From positions 372,001-436,000 of the forward strand of contig JAWKHH010000003.1 in the NCBI GenBank assembly GCA_041394945.1: a stretch of 64,000 nucleotides of DNA, read 5' to 3'. Below the pieces are notes generated by a model, which did no database searches, was not told where the DNA came from, and saw nothing but the letters and a program-made list of their open reading frames with translations. A program made the position numbers and the translations under genes. Positions 51,806 through 60,587 of this stretch are shown here, piece by piece (positions within the stretch are counted from its first letter, which is position 1; each line of letters starts with the position of its first letter). The stretch is from Bryobacteraceae bacterium. Lineage in GTDB: Bacteria; Acidobacteriota; Terriglobia; Bryobacterales; Bryobacteraceae.

Positions 51806-52711
51806 CTAAGCCGCCGCCTCCCCGGCCGGATACTGCTGCGCCATCCACAGTTGCGCCGTACCGACGGCGAGCTTGCGGACGCGGCCGATGACGCCGACAC
51901 GCTCGGTGACCGAGATCGCCCCGCGCGCGTCGAGCAGGTTGAAGAGGTTCGAGCATTTGAGCACGTGCTCATAGGTGGCAAGCAGCGGGTAGCGATCCTT
52001 GGCCTGGCTGGCCGCGAATCCGTCGATGAGCCGCTGGCACTCTTTCTCGTGAAGATCGAATAACTGCCAGAGCGTGGGGACGCCGGCCATTTCGAAGTTA
52101 TAGACGGAAAGCTGCTGTTCATCGGCGAAGCGGACGTCGGCGTAGGTGAAGCCGGGGGCCCACTCGATCTCGTAGATGCTCTCCTTGCCCTGCAGGAACG
52201 CCGCGATGCGTTCGAGGCCGTAGGTCAACTCGGCGGGCGCGAGATCGAGATCGATGCCGCCGCATTGCTGGAAGTAGGTGAACTGAGTGATTTCGAGCCC
52301 GTCGAGCATCACCTGCCACCCGATGCCCCAGGCGCCGAGCGTGGGCGATTCCCAGTTGTCCTCTTCGAACTTGATGTCGTGTTTCTTGAGATCGATGCCG
52401 ATGGCTTCGAGGCTCCCGAGGTAGAGGTCGATCACGTCGTCCGGCGTAGGCTTGAGGATCACCTGCAACTGCTGGTGTTTATAGAGCCGGTTGGGATTCT
52501 CGCCGTAGCGCCCGTCGGCGGGACGCCGGCTGGGCTGGACATAGGCGACGCGGTAGGGATCGGGACCGAGCACGCGGAGGAACGTTTCGGGGCACATGGT
52601 GCCCGCGCCCACCTCCATGTCGAAGGGTTCCTGAAGAATACAGCCGCGGTCGGACCAGTATTTCTTCAATTTGAAAATCAGGGTTTGAAAGGAGTCCATA
52701 TCGGATGTCAC
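51806..52711 (-). CDS. glyQ: Glycyl-tRNA synthetase alpha subunit
   Basis: 301 residues. Catalytic chain: KKYWSDRGCILQEPFDMEVGAGTMCPETFLRVLGP, YVQPSRRPADGRYGENPNRLYKHQQLQVILKP, EDNWESPTLGAWGIGWQVMLDGLEITQFTYFQQ. An alternative start at the fifth codon (Met, 52699) fits the family equally well. It lies 6 bp after the recO stop and 1 bp before glyS. Confidence 0.96.
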   Translation of the reverse strand: MTSDMDSFQTLIFKLKKYWSDRGCILQEPFDMEVGAGTMCPETFLRVLGPDPYRVAYVQPSRRPADGRYGENPNRLYKHQQLQVILKPTPDDVIDLYLGSLEAIGIDLKKHDIKFEEDNWESPTLGAWGIGWQVMLDGLEITQFTYFQQCGGIDLDLAPAELTYGLERIAAFLQGKESIYEIEWAPGFTYADVRFADEQQLSVYNFEMAGVPTLWQLFDLHEKECQRLIDGFAASQAKDRYPLLATYEHVLKCSNLFNLLDARGAISVTERVGVIGRVRKLAVGTAQLWMAQQYPAGEAAA

Positions 52712-52717
52712 GAGCGC

Positions 52718-53368
52718 TTACAACGTTTCCAGATATTGGGTGGTGATCAGCCGCCGTTCGATGTGCTGTTCGATGGACGACACCAGTTGGCGCCGCAGCC
52801 GCGCGGCGGTTTGCCGCGACCACGCCCGCGGCGTCAGCCTATCCAGCGGTGTCCGAAGCATTTCCTCGGCGATTGCCTGTTCCTCGTCGCTCAATTCCAT
52901 GGGAGCCAGAAAGCCGCCCAACCGTACCGACCAGAGCGTGAAATAATTTACAGCCTCCCACAACCGCCGCCGTGAGTCGCCGTCACCGCCGGCCAAGCGC
53001 CCGGTAACGGCGAGCAGCAGGCGAAAATAGCGTTCGTTGGCTTCGCCGGCGGGCAGCAGATGATCCGCCACCTCGGCCACGAAATCCATTCCCACCGAGA
53101 GTTCGTAGTCACCCGCCAAGCCGAACCGCGAGTGAATCAGTTCGCAGGAATCGAGCGAATCCAGGTCGCGGTTCTCGCGGTGGAAATAGTACATCCGGAT
53201 GTGCGAGAGACGCTCCAGCCCGCTGCCGAAACGGTTACCCGGCTTGCGAGCCCGGCGCGCCACTCCGCGAAGTTTTCCAAGATCCCGGGTGAAAAAACTG
53301 ACAATGAGATCCGCTTCCCGAAGCGCATACGTCCTCAGAACGATCGATTCGCTCACCCTGGCGGACAT
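52718..53368 (-). CDS. recO: DNA repair protein RecO
   Basis: 216 residues. N-terminal OB-fold (ESIVLRTYALREADLIVSFFTRDLGKLRGVARRARKP) and C-terminal helical domain. It mediates RecA loading with RecF/RecR. The zinc-binding cysteine set seen in some RecO proteins is absent, as in E. coli. First gene of the recO-glyQ-glyS-ppdK row. Confidence 0.9.
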   Translation of the reverse strand: MSARVSESIVLRTYALREADLIVSFFTRDLGKLRGVARRARKPGNRFGSGLERLSHIRMYYFHRENRDLDSLDSCELIHSRFGLAGDYELSVGMDFVAEVADHLLPAGEANERYFRLLLAVTGRLAGGDGDSRRRLWEAVNYFTLWSVRLGGFLAPMELSDEEQAIAEEMLRTPLDRLTPRAWSRQTAARLRRQLVSSIEQHIERRLITTQYLETL

Positions 53369-53422
53369 AGCGTCGGCGGAGTTCTCAATCAGCGTAGCAT
53401 ATTCAAGGTTGGCGGCAGACCG

Positions 53423-54904
53423 CTATTCGCTCCAGGGAGGAAATCCGCGCGCCTCCTCGAGCGCCCGTTTCGGATCGTAGTGGGGATTCGGTCCGGGAAC
53501 TTCGGCCCCGCTGGCGGCGATCCATTGGCGCAGCTTGGCCTGCATCGCCCGCGCCCGTGCCGGCTGCCGGGCGGCGAGGTCGATGCGCTCGCCGCGGTCC
53601 GCGTCGAGATCGAATAACTCGATCCGCGGTTTCGGAACATACTCGCGGGTATCGAGGTCGACATAGTCGCCGAAGGACTCGATCAACTTGTATCGGCCTT
53701 CGCGAATGACGGCGGAGGGCGTGGCCCCCCAGCGCAGATCGTAGAACGGCATGTACCAATAGAGCGCCCGTTCCGGCATTCGCCGGCCGGCGAGCAGCGG
53801 ACCGATATCGGCGCCGTCCTGAACATAGCCTTCCGGCGCGCGCGCGCCGGCCATCGCGAACAGCGTCGGCATCGTGTCGACGATGTGGACCGGGGTGTCG
53901 CACACGGAACCGGGCCGAACCCGCCCAGGCCAGCGGACGATCATGGGCACACGAATGCCGCCCTCATACGCCGAGCCCTTCATCGCGCGCAGGGGCTCAT
54001 TCGAAAACGCCCGCCAGCCCTCTTCGAGGCGGATCGGCGCGCCGCCGGGCGGAATCGCCGGATTGGGCTGAAAGCTGCGGGCGACGCCGCCGTTGTCAGA
54101 CACGAAGAATACCGCCGTCGAGTCGCGCAGCCGAAGATCGTCGAGCCGCGCGAGGAGCCGGCCAACGGCCGTATCAAAATGCTCGATGGCGGCCAGATAG
54201 TTCGCGTTGTTGAGCCCTTCTTCCGGGAACCCCTTCGCCCGGTACGCGGCCACCTTCGACTCCGGGGCGACGACAGGGCCGTGAATGGTGTGGTGGGGGA
54301 GGTAACAGAAGAACGGGCGCTCCCGATTCTCCTCGATGAACGCGATCGCTTCGCTGGTGAGCCGGTCGACGCCCTTGTCCGCGGTGCGCAATTCGTCGGG
54401 GCGCGGAGCGGGCTTCGAGGTGACGTCGAATCCGTAGTGACGCGCCGCCTCCTGGCGGAGGCCGGCGTAGTTCCCGTCGGGACCGTTGGTGAGGTGCCAC
54501 TTGCCGATGCAGGCGGTGGTGTAGCCGGCGGACCTCAGGCCCTTGGCGAGGGTGAAGGCGTCGCGCGGGAACTGGTCGCGAAACCGCGGCTCGCGCATCT
54601 TGGCCCAGTGCAGGCCGTAGGGCGGGATCACGTGCCACATCCGGTTGCGCGCGGTGTATTGGCCGGAGAGAAGCGTCGCGCGAGTGGGCGTGCACTGCGG
54701 CGTGACGTAGGCCTGCGTGAATTTCATGCCGTCGCGGGCGAGGCGATCAAGGTTCGGCGTGGGCACGAGCTTGTTGCCGTAGGCGCCGATGGAGGGCCAG
54801 CCGAGATCGTCCATGAGGATGTAGAGGATGTTGGGCCGCCGCGGCTGGGCGGTAACCGCGCCGGCCGCCGCTGCGGCTACGAAGCTTCGCCGCGAAATCG
54901 TCAT
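53423..54904 (-). CDS. Tat-exported sulfatase
   Basis: 493 residues. Tat signal SRRSFVAAAAAGAVTA. ILYILMDDLGWPSIGAYG supplies the metal Asp pair, and CTPTRATLLSG (C71) is the sulfatase motif whose Cys is converted to formylglycine; the fourth position is Thr instead of the common Ser. YTTACIGKWHL, FFCYLPHHTIHGP, FFVSDNGGV and YEGGIRVPMIVRWPG are further family motifs. It removes sulfate from an extracellular ester, probably polysaccharide. The maturase is not obvious in the window. Confidence 0.92.
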   Translation of the reverse strand: MTISRRSFVAAAAAGAVTAQPRRPNILYILMDDLGWPSIGAYGNKLVPTPNLDRLARDGMKFTQAYVTPQCTPTRATLLSGQYTARNRMWHVIPPYGLHWAKMREPRFRDQFPRDAFTLAKGLRSAGYTTACIGKWHLTNGPDGNYAGLRQEAARHYGFDVTSKPAPRPDELRTADKGVDRLTSEAIAFIEENRERPFFCYLPHHTIHGPVVAPESKVAAYRAKGFPEEGLNNANYLAAIEHFDTAVGRLLARLDDLRLRDSTAVFFVSDNGGVARSFQPNPAIPPGGAPIRLEEGWRAFSNEPLRAMKGSAYEGGIRVPMIVRWPGRVRPGSVCDTPVHIVDTMPTLFAMAGARAPEGYVQDGADIGPLLAGRRMPERALYWYMPFYDLRWGATPSAVIREGRYKLIESFGDYVDLDTREYVPKPRIELFDLDADRGERIDLAARQPARARAMQAKLRQWIAASGAEVPGPNPHYDPKRALEEARGFPPWSE

Positions 54905-55000
54905 GCGAGAACCACGGTATCACCGATGGAAGCGGGTGTTCACGAGCGATGGGTGGTGGGCCGCGGGTAAACTAGGCGGCGGCAGTGCTATCGTCTCGAC

Positions 55001-55363
55001 ATGACAAAACGACTGCGCCAAGCCGCGCTCATGCTACTGGTCGCTGCGATTGCCGGCGCGGCCGATGTATCCGGCAAGTGGACATTCGCGGTGACACTCG
55101 ATATCGGCTCCGGCTCGCCCGAGTTCACGTTCAAACAGGACGGCGAGACGCTGACCGGCGCCTACTCCGGGGCCGCCGGCGAAGCCAATCTGACGGGCAC
55201 GGTGAAGGGAGACGCCATCGAGTTCACGTTCACGGCCAACCTTGGCGGCGACGACATCGCCGTGGTCTACAAAGGCCGGATCAACGCGGACGGCACGATG
55301 TCGGGAACGGCCGACTACGGCGGCGCGGCATCCGGCAAGTGGACGGCGCGCCGGGCGCGATAG
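55001..55363 (+). CDS. Small exported beta-rich protein
   Basis: 120 residues with signal peptide (1-20, LVAAIAGAA). The mature part is a small barrel or sandwich: VSGKWTFAVTLDIGSGSPEFTFKQDGETLTGAYSG, LTGTVKGDAIEFTFTANLGGDDIAVVYKGRINADGTMSGTADYGGAASGKWTA. Such short secreted proteins are frequent in Acidobacteria and have no assigned function. The start is the first ATG after a 96-bp gap from the divergent sulfatase. Confidence 0.75.
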   Translation: MTKRLRQAALMLLVAAIAGAADVSGKWTFAVTLDIGSGSPEFTFKQDGETLTGAYSGAAGEANLTGTVKGDAIEFTFTANLGGDDIAVVYKGRINADGTMSGTADYGGAASGKWTARRAR

Positions 55364-55420
55364 CGAACTCGCTCCGGCTCTCGATCAGTGCGGGTTCCGG
55401 CCGTTTTGGAGCCGCGCCGG

Positions 55421-56074
55421 CTAGCGAAAAACCCCCGAGCCGTACAGTTCGTCCGCGCGGTCCACTTTCAACTCGATGAACTCGTCCCGCGTCCGGCTGT
55501 ACTCGCAGACGCCTCCGGTGCCGATGTCGTACATCCAGCCGTGAATGTCGAGCCGGCCCTGCCGCATCCGCGCGCCGACGCTCGGGTGGGTGCGCAGGTT
55601 GTCGATCTGGGCGATCACGTTCTGCTCAGTGAGCACGCGCAGCTTTTCCGCGCCTTCGAGGTGGGCGAAGTTTTCCTCCACCATCATCCTTGCGCTCGCG
55701 CCGAACGTGAGCCACTCGGCTACCGCCGGCATGTGTTTCACGGCGTCCGGATAGAGGACGCCTTTCATGGCGCCGCAATCGGAATGGCCGCAGACGACGA
55801 TGTGGCGGACGTCGAGCGCCATCACGGCGTACTCGATGGTGGCGGTGATGCCGCCGGGGTGGCCGAACGCGGGCACGATGTTGCCAGCGTTCCGGCAGAT
55901 GAACAGTTCGCCCGGATGCGTCTGGGTGAGCAGCGACGGGTCAATGCGGGAATCGGAGCAGGTGATGAACAGCCAGCGCGGGTTTTGCGAGGCCGCGAGG
56001 TCCATGAACAACGACCGTTTCCGGGGATAGACGTCAGTCTGAAACTTCTCAATACCTTCGATCAGCTTTTTCAC
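55421..56074 (-). CDS. Beta-class carbonic anhydrase
   Basis: 217 residues. Zinc ligands C39 (ITCSDSRID, with D41/R43 dyad), H97 and C100 (VVCGHSDCGAM) are intact, as is ICRNAGNIVP. It hydrates CO2 to bicarbonate in the cytoplasm, feeding carboxylases and pH balance. Divergent from the queuosine transporter gene. Confidence 0.94.
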   Translation of the reverse strand: MKKLIEGIEKFQTDVYPRKRSLFMDLAASQNPRWLFITCSDSRIDPSLLTQTHPGELFICRNAGNIVPAFGHPGGITATIEYAVMALDVRHIVVCGHSDCGAMKGVLYPDAVKHMPAVAEWLTFGASARMMVEENFAHLEGAEKLRVLTEQNVIAQIDNLRTHPSVGARMRQGRLDIHGWMYDIGTGGVCEYSRTRDEFIELKVDRADELYGSGVFR

Positions 56075-56142
56075 GCGAGTCTCCTGATTCTCCGAGTCTA
56101 CTAACGTTCGCAGGGTTCCCGGCGCGCTACACTGAGGACTTC

Positions 56143-56844
56143 ATGCAGCGGCGGTTCAAGCACCTCGACGCGCTCATCCAGGCGTTTGTCGTCATTCTGA
56201 TCGTCTCCAACCTCGTCGCTCCGAAGATCACCGCCTGGGGCCCGTTTCGAATCTCCGGCGCGCAGCTGATGTTCCCGCTCACCTACATCTTCGGCGATAT
56301 TTTCACGGAGGTGTACGGATATTCGGCGTCGCGCCGGGCCATCTGGACGGGGTTCTTCGCCTCAGCCCTTCTGGCCGTGATGGGCATGATCGTCGTGGCG
56401 CTGCCGCCGGCGCCGGAGTGGCACGACCAGGAGGCGTTCGCGAAGATTTTCGGCTTTGTTCCGCGGATCGTCGTCGCGAGCCTCATCGCGTACTGGTGCG
56501 GTGAGTTCGCCAACGCTTTCGTGATGGCGAAGATGAAAGTGGCCACCGGCGGACGGCACCTGTGGATGCGGACGATCGGCTCCACCATCGCCGGCCAACT
56601 CGTCGACACGATCATTGTCATGATCATCGTGTTCGCCGGCTCGGTGTCATGGGGCGCCATCGTGAAGCTGATCTATTCCGGGTATCTCTCGAAAGTGCTT
56701 TACGAGGCGGCGATGACGCCGGTGACCTACCTTGTCGTCAACGCCCTCAAGCGCGCCGAGGGAGTTGAGGTCTTCGACGCTTCCACCGACTTCAACCCAT
56801 TCGCCTCCGAAGGCCCGCTTCGCTCACCGGCCGCCGCCGACTGA
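56143..56844 (+). CDS. yhhQ: Queuosine precursor transporter (VUT/YhhQ family)
   Basis: 233 residues, six membrane segments. LIVSNLVAPKIT, QLMFPLTYIFGDIFTEVYGYSASRRAIW and RTIGSTIAGQLVDTIIVMIIVF are hallmarks of the family that imports preQ0/preQ1. With queD in the same window the strain may both make and salvage queuosine precursors. Its last 118 bp overlap the 3' end of the convergent GT39-like gene. Confidence 0.9.
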   Translation: MQRRFKHLDALIQAFVVILIVSNLVAPKITAWGPFRISGAQLMFPLTYIFGDIFTEVYGYSASRRAIWTGFFASALLAVMGMIVVALPPAPEWHDQEAFAKIFGFVPRIVVASLIAYWCGEFANAFVMAKMKVATGGRHLWMRTIGSTIAGQLVDTIIVMIIVFAGSVSWGAIVKLIYSGYLSKVLYEAAMTPVTYLVVNALKRAEGVEVFDASTDFNPFASEGPLRSPAAAD

Positions 56845-58292
56845 TTCCGCGTCACCTCCACCAACTGCCGCCCGCCGCCGCGGGCCAGCACCCGGACCGC
56901 CGCCCCTTCTTCCCGCATCCGGGCCAGCAGCCAATGGTGCTTTTCATCCGCGAGACCGTATACCAAGAGGTGCTCCCGTCCGGGCAGGTAGGAAGCGGCC
57001 TCCACGGCCGATCCGCGGACCGGAAACCATTTCGGGACCACCCGGAGCGGAGCGTCGTAACAATCGGTTCCCATGAAGCGGAGAGCAGCTTCGCGATCGA
57101 GCAGGAACACGAGCTGCCGCGCGCGGGCATCTTCAAACCGGTGGTCCATCTCGAGAAACGTCTGCCCGTCGAGCACCACGAGGGGCGACGCACCGTCCCA
57201 CCCGGCAAGCAGGTTGGTCCCGGAGTCCGTTGGCGCCGTGCCCCAAACCATCCAGCCGAGCGCGAAGGCCGGAAGCACCCAGGCGCCGCGCCACTCGCCG
57301 GCGAGCACGAAGCAGGCCGCCGGAAACGCCGCCGCGATCGCCACCGCGGCCGGCAGACCGTAACGAGTGAAGTAGCCGCCATGCGCCACCACGGACACCG
57401 CGTACGCCAGAGCCGGCGCGGCGGCGAGACCGGCAAACAACACCCACTCATCGGCGGGTACGCGCGCCCACAGCGCAGCCGCCCGCGCCCGAACATCCGG
57501 GAGCGGCACGCGGCGCGCCAGCGCGATTGCGGCCAGACCGAGGCCCATCGCGGGAAGCGCCGGCGCCAGCAGATCCAGGTACGACCCCACCAGGCGCAGG
57601 GGTGCGGGATCGAAGATCGGCCCGGCGAGCTTCGCGTTCCCGTTCACACGCAACAGGGGGAGGTAGGTCACGATCGCCGCCAGCGGCGCTACGAGCGCGG
57701 CCCACATCCGCCAGTCAAATTGCCGCACGATCCAAGTCCGCAGCGCCTCGGCCAGATACAGGGGTGGCAGCAGCAGGACGGCGTAGCAATGGGTGAGCAG
57801 GGCTCCGGCCAGGGATAGCGCCATGCCGGCAAGACCTCGCCCGCCATCGGCCGCCGACTGCCGGAAAGCGAGCGTCATCCCGGCGAATCCGAGAAGCAGC
57901 CCGTAGGCCCTGGCCTCGTAGGCATAGCCGAACGCCCCGGTCACGCCCACCATCGCCGCCGCCAGCACCGCGTATGCCCCAGGCATCCGCCGCGACGCCA
58001 TCCGGTACACGCACGCGGTGAGCACCGCGAATCCCACAATCCCCGGCAGCCGGACGGCCACGAGGCCGTCCCCAAAAAGCGCCCGGGACGCCGTGGTGAA
58101 CAAGTAGAGCATGGGGGGGTTGAGATCGAGCCCCGCTTCGACCGCCTCGCGCATGCGGTGGAAGCTTCCCAGCCCGGTGACGTAGAAAGTGAATAACTCG
58201 TCGTACCAGAAGGGTTTGCCGGCGGCGCGGACCGCCGCGCACACCGCCGCCACCGCGCAACACACCGCCGCCCATACCGCACTCCGGTTCAC
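56727..58292 (-). CDS. GT39/ArnT-like polytopic membrane glycosyltransferase
   Basis: 521 residues with about ten membrane segments and a soluble C-terminal domain from about 370. PFWYDELFTFYVTG near residue 27 carries the conserved acidic pair of the GT-C fold, and YAYEARAYGLLLG is typical of the bacterial family that uses polyprenyl-phosphate sugars. Acceptor unknown. It is divergent from the radical SAM gene and its 3' end overlaps yhhQ antisense by 118 bp, which encodes a Ser/Ala-rich tail that may be dispensable. Confidence 0.82.
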   Translation of the reverse strand: MNRSAVWAAVCCAVAAVCAAVRAAGKPFWYDELFTFYVTGLGSFHRMREAVEAGLDLNPPMLYLFTTASRALFGDGLVAVRLPGIVGFAVLTACVYRMASRRMPGAYAVLAAAMVGVTGAFGYAYEARAYGLLLGFAGMTLAFRQSAADGGRGLAGMALSLAGALLTHCYAVLLLPPLYLAEALRTWIVRQFDWRMWAALVAPLAAIVTYLPLLRVNGNAKLAGPIFDPAPLRLVGSYLDLLAPALPAMGLGLAAIALARRVPLPDVRARAAALWARVPADEWVLFAGLAAAPALAYAVSVVAHGGYFTRYGLPAAVAIAAAFPAACFVLAGEWRGAWVLPAFALGWMVWGTAPTDSGTNLLAGWDGASPLVVLDGQTFLEMDHRFEDARARQLVFLLDREAALRFMGTDCYDAPLRVVPKWFPVRGSAVEAASYLPGREHLLVYGLADEKHHWLLARMREEGAAVRVLARGGGRQLVEVTRNQSAAAGERSGPSEANGLKSVEASKTSTPSARLRALTTR

Positions 58293-58323
58293 TCTCCCAC
58301 CATCGGCCTCCAGCGGCTCTTGC

Positions 58324-58329
58324 TATACT
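58324..58329 (+). promoter_or_regulatory. Possible -10 element of the radical SAM gene
   Basis: TATACT 38 bp before the chosen TTG start, in the 75-bp divergent gap. It overlaps the alternative upstream TTG (58320), which argues against that start. No clear -35. Confidence 0.4.
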
Positions 58330-58356
58330 CCGGAAATCGAGGAAAATTCACCGATC

Positions 58357-58360
58357 GGAG
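58357..58360 (+). promoter_or_regulatory. Shine-Dalgarno deciding the radical SAM start
   Basis: GGAG seven bases before TTG at 58368. It favours this start over the TTG at 58320 and the ATG at 58431. Confidence 0.5.
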
Positions 58361-58367
58361 ACATCTG

Positions 58368-59822
58368 TTGAGCCTGTTCCGCATCCTTCAGAATTCCATC
58401 TTCGGAAAGCCCCAAACTATTTCCCAGGGAATGCCGCCGGCGGTGCCGCGCCTGGCCGGAGACACGACACCGGCGCTGGTATGCAAACCCATCTTCGAAC
58501 AGCTTTGCGTGCTGGCCAACGGCGACGTGGTGTGTTCCTGCGCGGACCCGACCGGCATGCGCGTTTACGGGAACATCCTCAAAGACCGGATCGCCGATAT
58601 TTACAACGGGCCGAAGTACCAGGAGGTCCGCCGGTGGCAGCTCGAGTCGAAGCCGGACTCGTGGTGCCCGGTGATCGCCAACCCGTGCGCCGGCCGGGTG
58701 ACTCGGGTAACGGCCGCCGAAACCGTCGACCGGTGCACGGTGAAGTACCTGCAGCTCGAGCCGCTCACCTACTGCAATCTGCGCTGCCCGTCGTGCCCGG
58801 TGACGACCCATTTCCCGCTGGACGAGTTCGCGCATCGCGAGGATCAAATGCTGCCGCTCGAGGCGATGCTCGATTTGATCGATCAGCTTCCCGACCTCGA
58901 AACCCTCCTTTTCTACAATTTCGGCGAGGCCTTTCTGCATCGGGATGCGATCACGTTTCTGCGCGAGATTCGCAAGCGGCGCCCGGATATATACATCGCG
59001 AGTTCGACCAACGGGCTGGTGCTGACATCCGCCCAGATCGACGCCATCGCCAACGAAGCGCTGCTCAACAAGATGGTGTTTTCGATCGATGGAGCGAGCG
59101 AGGAGACGTACCGGCAGTATCGGGTGGGCGGGACGTTCGAGAAGGCCTTCCGCAACATGACGGCGTTTCTCGAAGCCGCGGGGCGGGCAGGCACTCGTCC
59201 GCGAATCGAGACTTACTGGCAGTACATCCTTTTTGAGTGGAACGACCACGATGAGGAAATCGAGCGGGCTCAGGCGATGGCGCGGTCGGCCGGCGTGCCG
59301 CTGCTGTGGGTGCTGACGCACACGGAAGGCGCGTCGAGGCGATATCTACCGGACTCGAAGGAATACGAAGAGCTTTCCACGGGACCGGGATCGGTGCAGT
59401 TTCTTACGTGCGAGGTTCAGTTATCGCAGTTCTGGCAGAACTCGGGCATCGCCGACGGCCGTTACCTGGCGAAGATATCTGCCGGCGACTTCGCCGGGAG
59501 ATCGGCGCCGGGGGCGACTTTCGAAATTCCGGTGACGGTGGAGAATATCTCCCCGGAAGCGTGGTTCGACGGCAATCCGCAGGGCGGGCATCTGGGTGTG
59601 ATGCTGCGCACTTCGGCGGGCCGGAAGATACGGGAGCTCCCTGGAGCGCCGCTGCCGGCGTCGGTGGCGCAGCCGGGCTCCAAGGCGACCGTGCCGCTGA
59701 ACCTGACGCTGCCGGCCGAACAGGGACGCTATCAGGTCCTGTTCGACGTCGTCGAGAGCGGAGTGTGCTGGTATTTCGAGCGCGGCTCTCAGCCTTTGAT
59801 CCTCGACGTCCAGGTTCAGTGA
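58368..59822 (+). CDS. Radical SAM protein with an N-terminal SPASM-like module and a C-terminal beta-sandwich
   Basis: 484 residues from a TTG preceded by GGAG. Residues 39-107 hold CKPIFEQLCVLANGDVVCSCADP, GNILKDRIADIYNGPKYQEVRR and two more Cys (C39, C47, C56, C58, C100, C107), the pattern of a SPASM auxiliary-cluster domain, normally found after the radical SAM core. The core follows, with YCNLRCPSCP (C136-x3-C140-x2-C143), FYNFGEAFLH, YIASSTNGLVL and VFSIDGASEETYRQYR. From about 365 a beta-sandwich (FEIPVTVENISPEAWFDG, GRYQVLFDVVESGVCWYFERG) resembles tails of polysaccharide-related enzymes. Substrate unknown. Divergent from the GT39-like gene. Confidence 0.85.
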   Translation: MSLFRILQNSIFGKPQTISQGMPPAVPRLAGDTTPALVCKPIFEQLCVLANGDVVCSCADPTGMRVYGNILKDRIADIYNGPKYQEVRRWQLESKPDSWCPVIANPCAGRVTRVTAAETVDRCTVKYLQLEPLTYCNLRCPSCPVTTHFPLDEFAHREDQMLPLEAMLDLIDQLPDLETLLFYNFGEAFLHRDAITFLREIRKRRPDIYIASSTNGLVLTSAQIDAIANEALLNKMVFSIDGASEETYRQYRVGGTFEKAFRNMTAFLEAAGRAGTRPRIETYWQYILFEWNDHDEEIERAQAMARSAGVPLLWVLTHTEGASRRYLPDSKEYEELSTGPGSVQFLTCEVQLSQFWQNSGIADGRYLAKISAGDFAGRSAPGATFEIPVTVENISPEAWFDGNPQGGHLGVMLRTSAGRKIRELPGAPLPASVAQPGSKATVPLNLTLPAEQGRYQVLFDVVESGVCWYFERGSQPLILDVQVQ

Positions 59823-60495
59823 CCGATTCGGCGGCGCAGGCATAGCCCTGCGAGGCCGAGGAGCAGGTAAATCCAGGAATGCGGTTCCGGTGTGGCGATT
59901 AGCTGGCCGGGGAGTATGTTGCCGTCGGCGTCGTGAACGGCGATGCCGTCGAGGCGGACTCCGCCGGTTGCAAAGGAGACCGCTGACGTTTCCATGAAGA
60001 TCAAGAATGGTTCGCCGTAGATAAACGGCACGTTCTCGAGCGGATGGAACGGTCTCCCGAGCCGTTCGCAGTCTGTCCGAGAGCGCGAAAAGAAGCAAAT
60101 CCATTCGAGCTGCCGCCACTCAGAAGGAAATCAACCAACGCGGCGCCGTGGCCGCCTTCGATGAATGCAACGAAGGTGACGCTGGCGTATGCTGCGGCGT
60201 GGAGCTCGAACTCGAGGTTCCTCACCGGTGAATCAACGAAGATTTCCACAAAATACTCGCCTGCCTGAGCGAATCCACTAACTACGCCAACCTCAGTAGG
60301 TCCTTCGCAACCCGCTCCAGCCGAAACCGTTACCGGATTGGGGCCGCTCTGCAAAGAGACGCCGAGACCAAGGCAGGTAACGCCGGGTGTAACGAGATCC
60401 TCAGCGAGATCCACGGACGCGGAGAAGGTTCCCGCTGACAGGGGAAGGGCGGAAGCGGATAACACACCGATAAAAATCAAGAAACGATTGGGCAT
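59816..60495 (-). pseudogene. PEP-CTERM protein gene broken by a frameshift
   Basis: The ATG at 60495 opens a signal peptide (MPNRFLIFIGVLSASALPLSA) and a beta-rich body up to ALGQTANGSG. That frame then degenerates and stops at 60001. One frame over, protein-like sequence resumes (RPFHPLENVPFIYGEPFLIFMETSAVSF) and ends with a full PEP-CTERM tail, TPEPHSWIYLLLGLAGLCLRRRIGH, stopping at 59816. The shift is near 60050-60065. Without the tail the product could not be sorted. One sequencing error would explain it equally well. Its end overlaps the radical SAM stop by 7 bp. Confidence 0.8.
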
Positions 60496-60587
60496 AACTA
60501 TCTCCGAACTGGGAATACGGTAACATGCACAACTTTCGGAGTCAACCCAAAATCAGGCTGCAGAGTGCGTAACATTGGGCGCGGCAA

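Noticed and set aside
49771..51891. A 706-codon plus-strand open frame
   Set aside because: Mirror of glyS on the opposite strand; His/Arg-rich with no domain.
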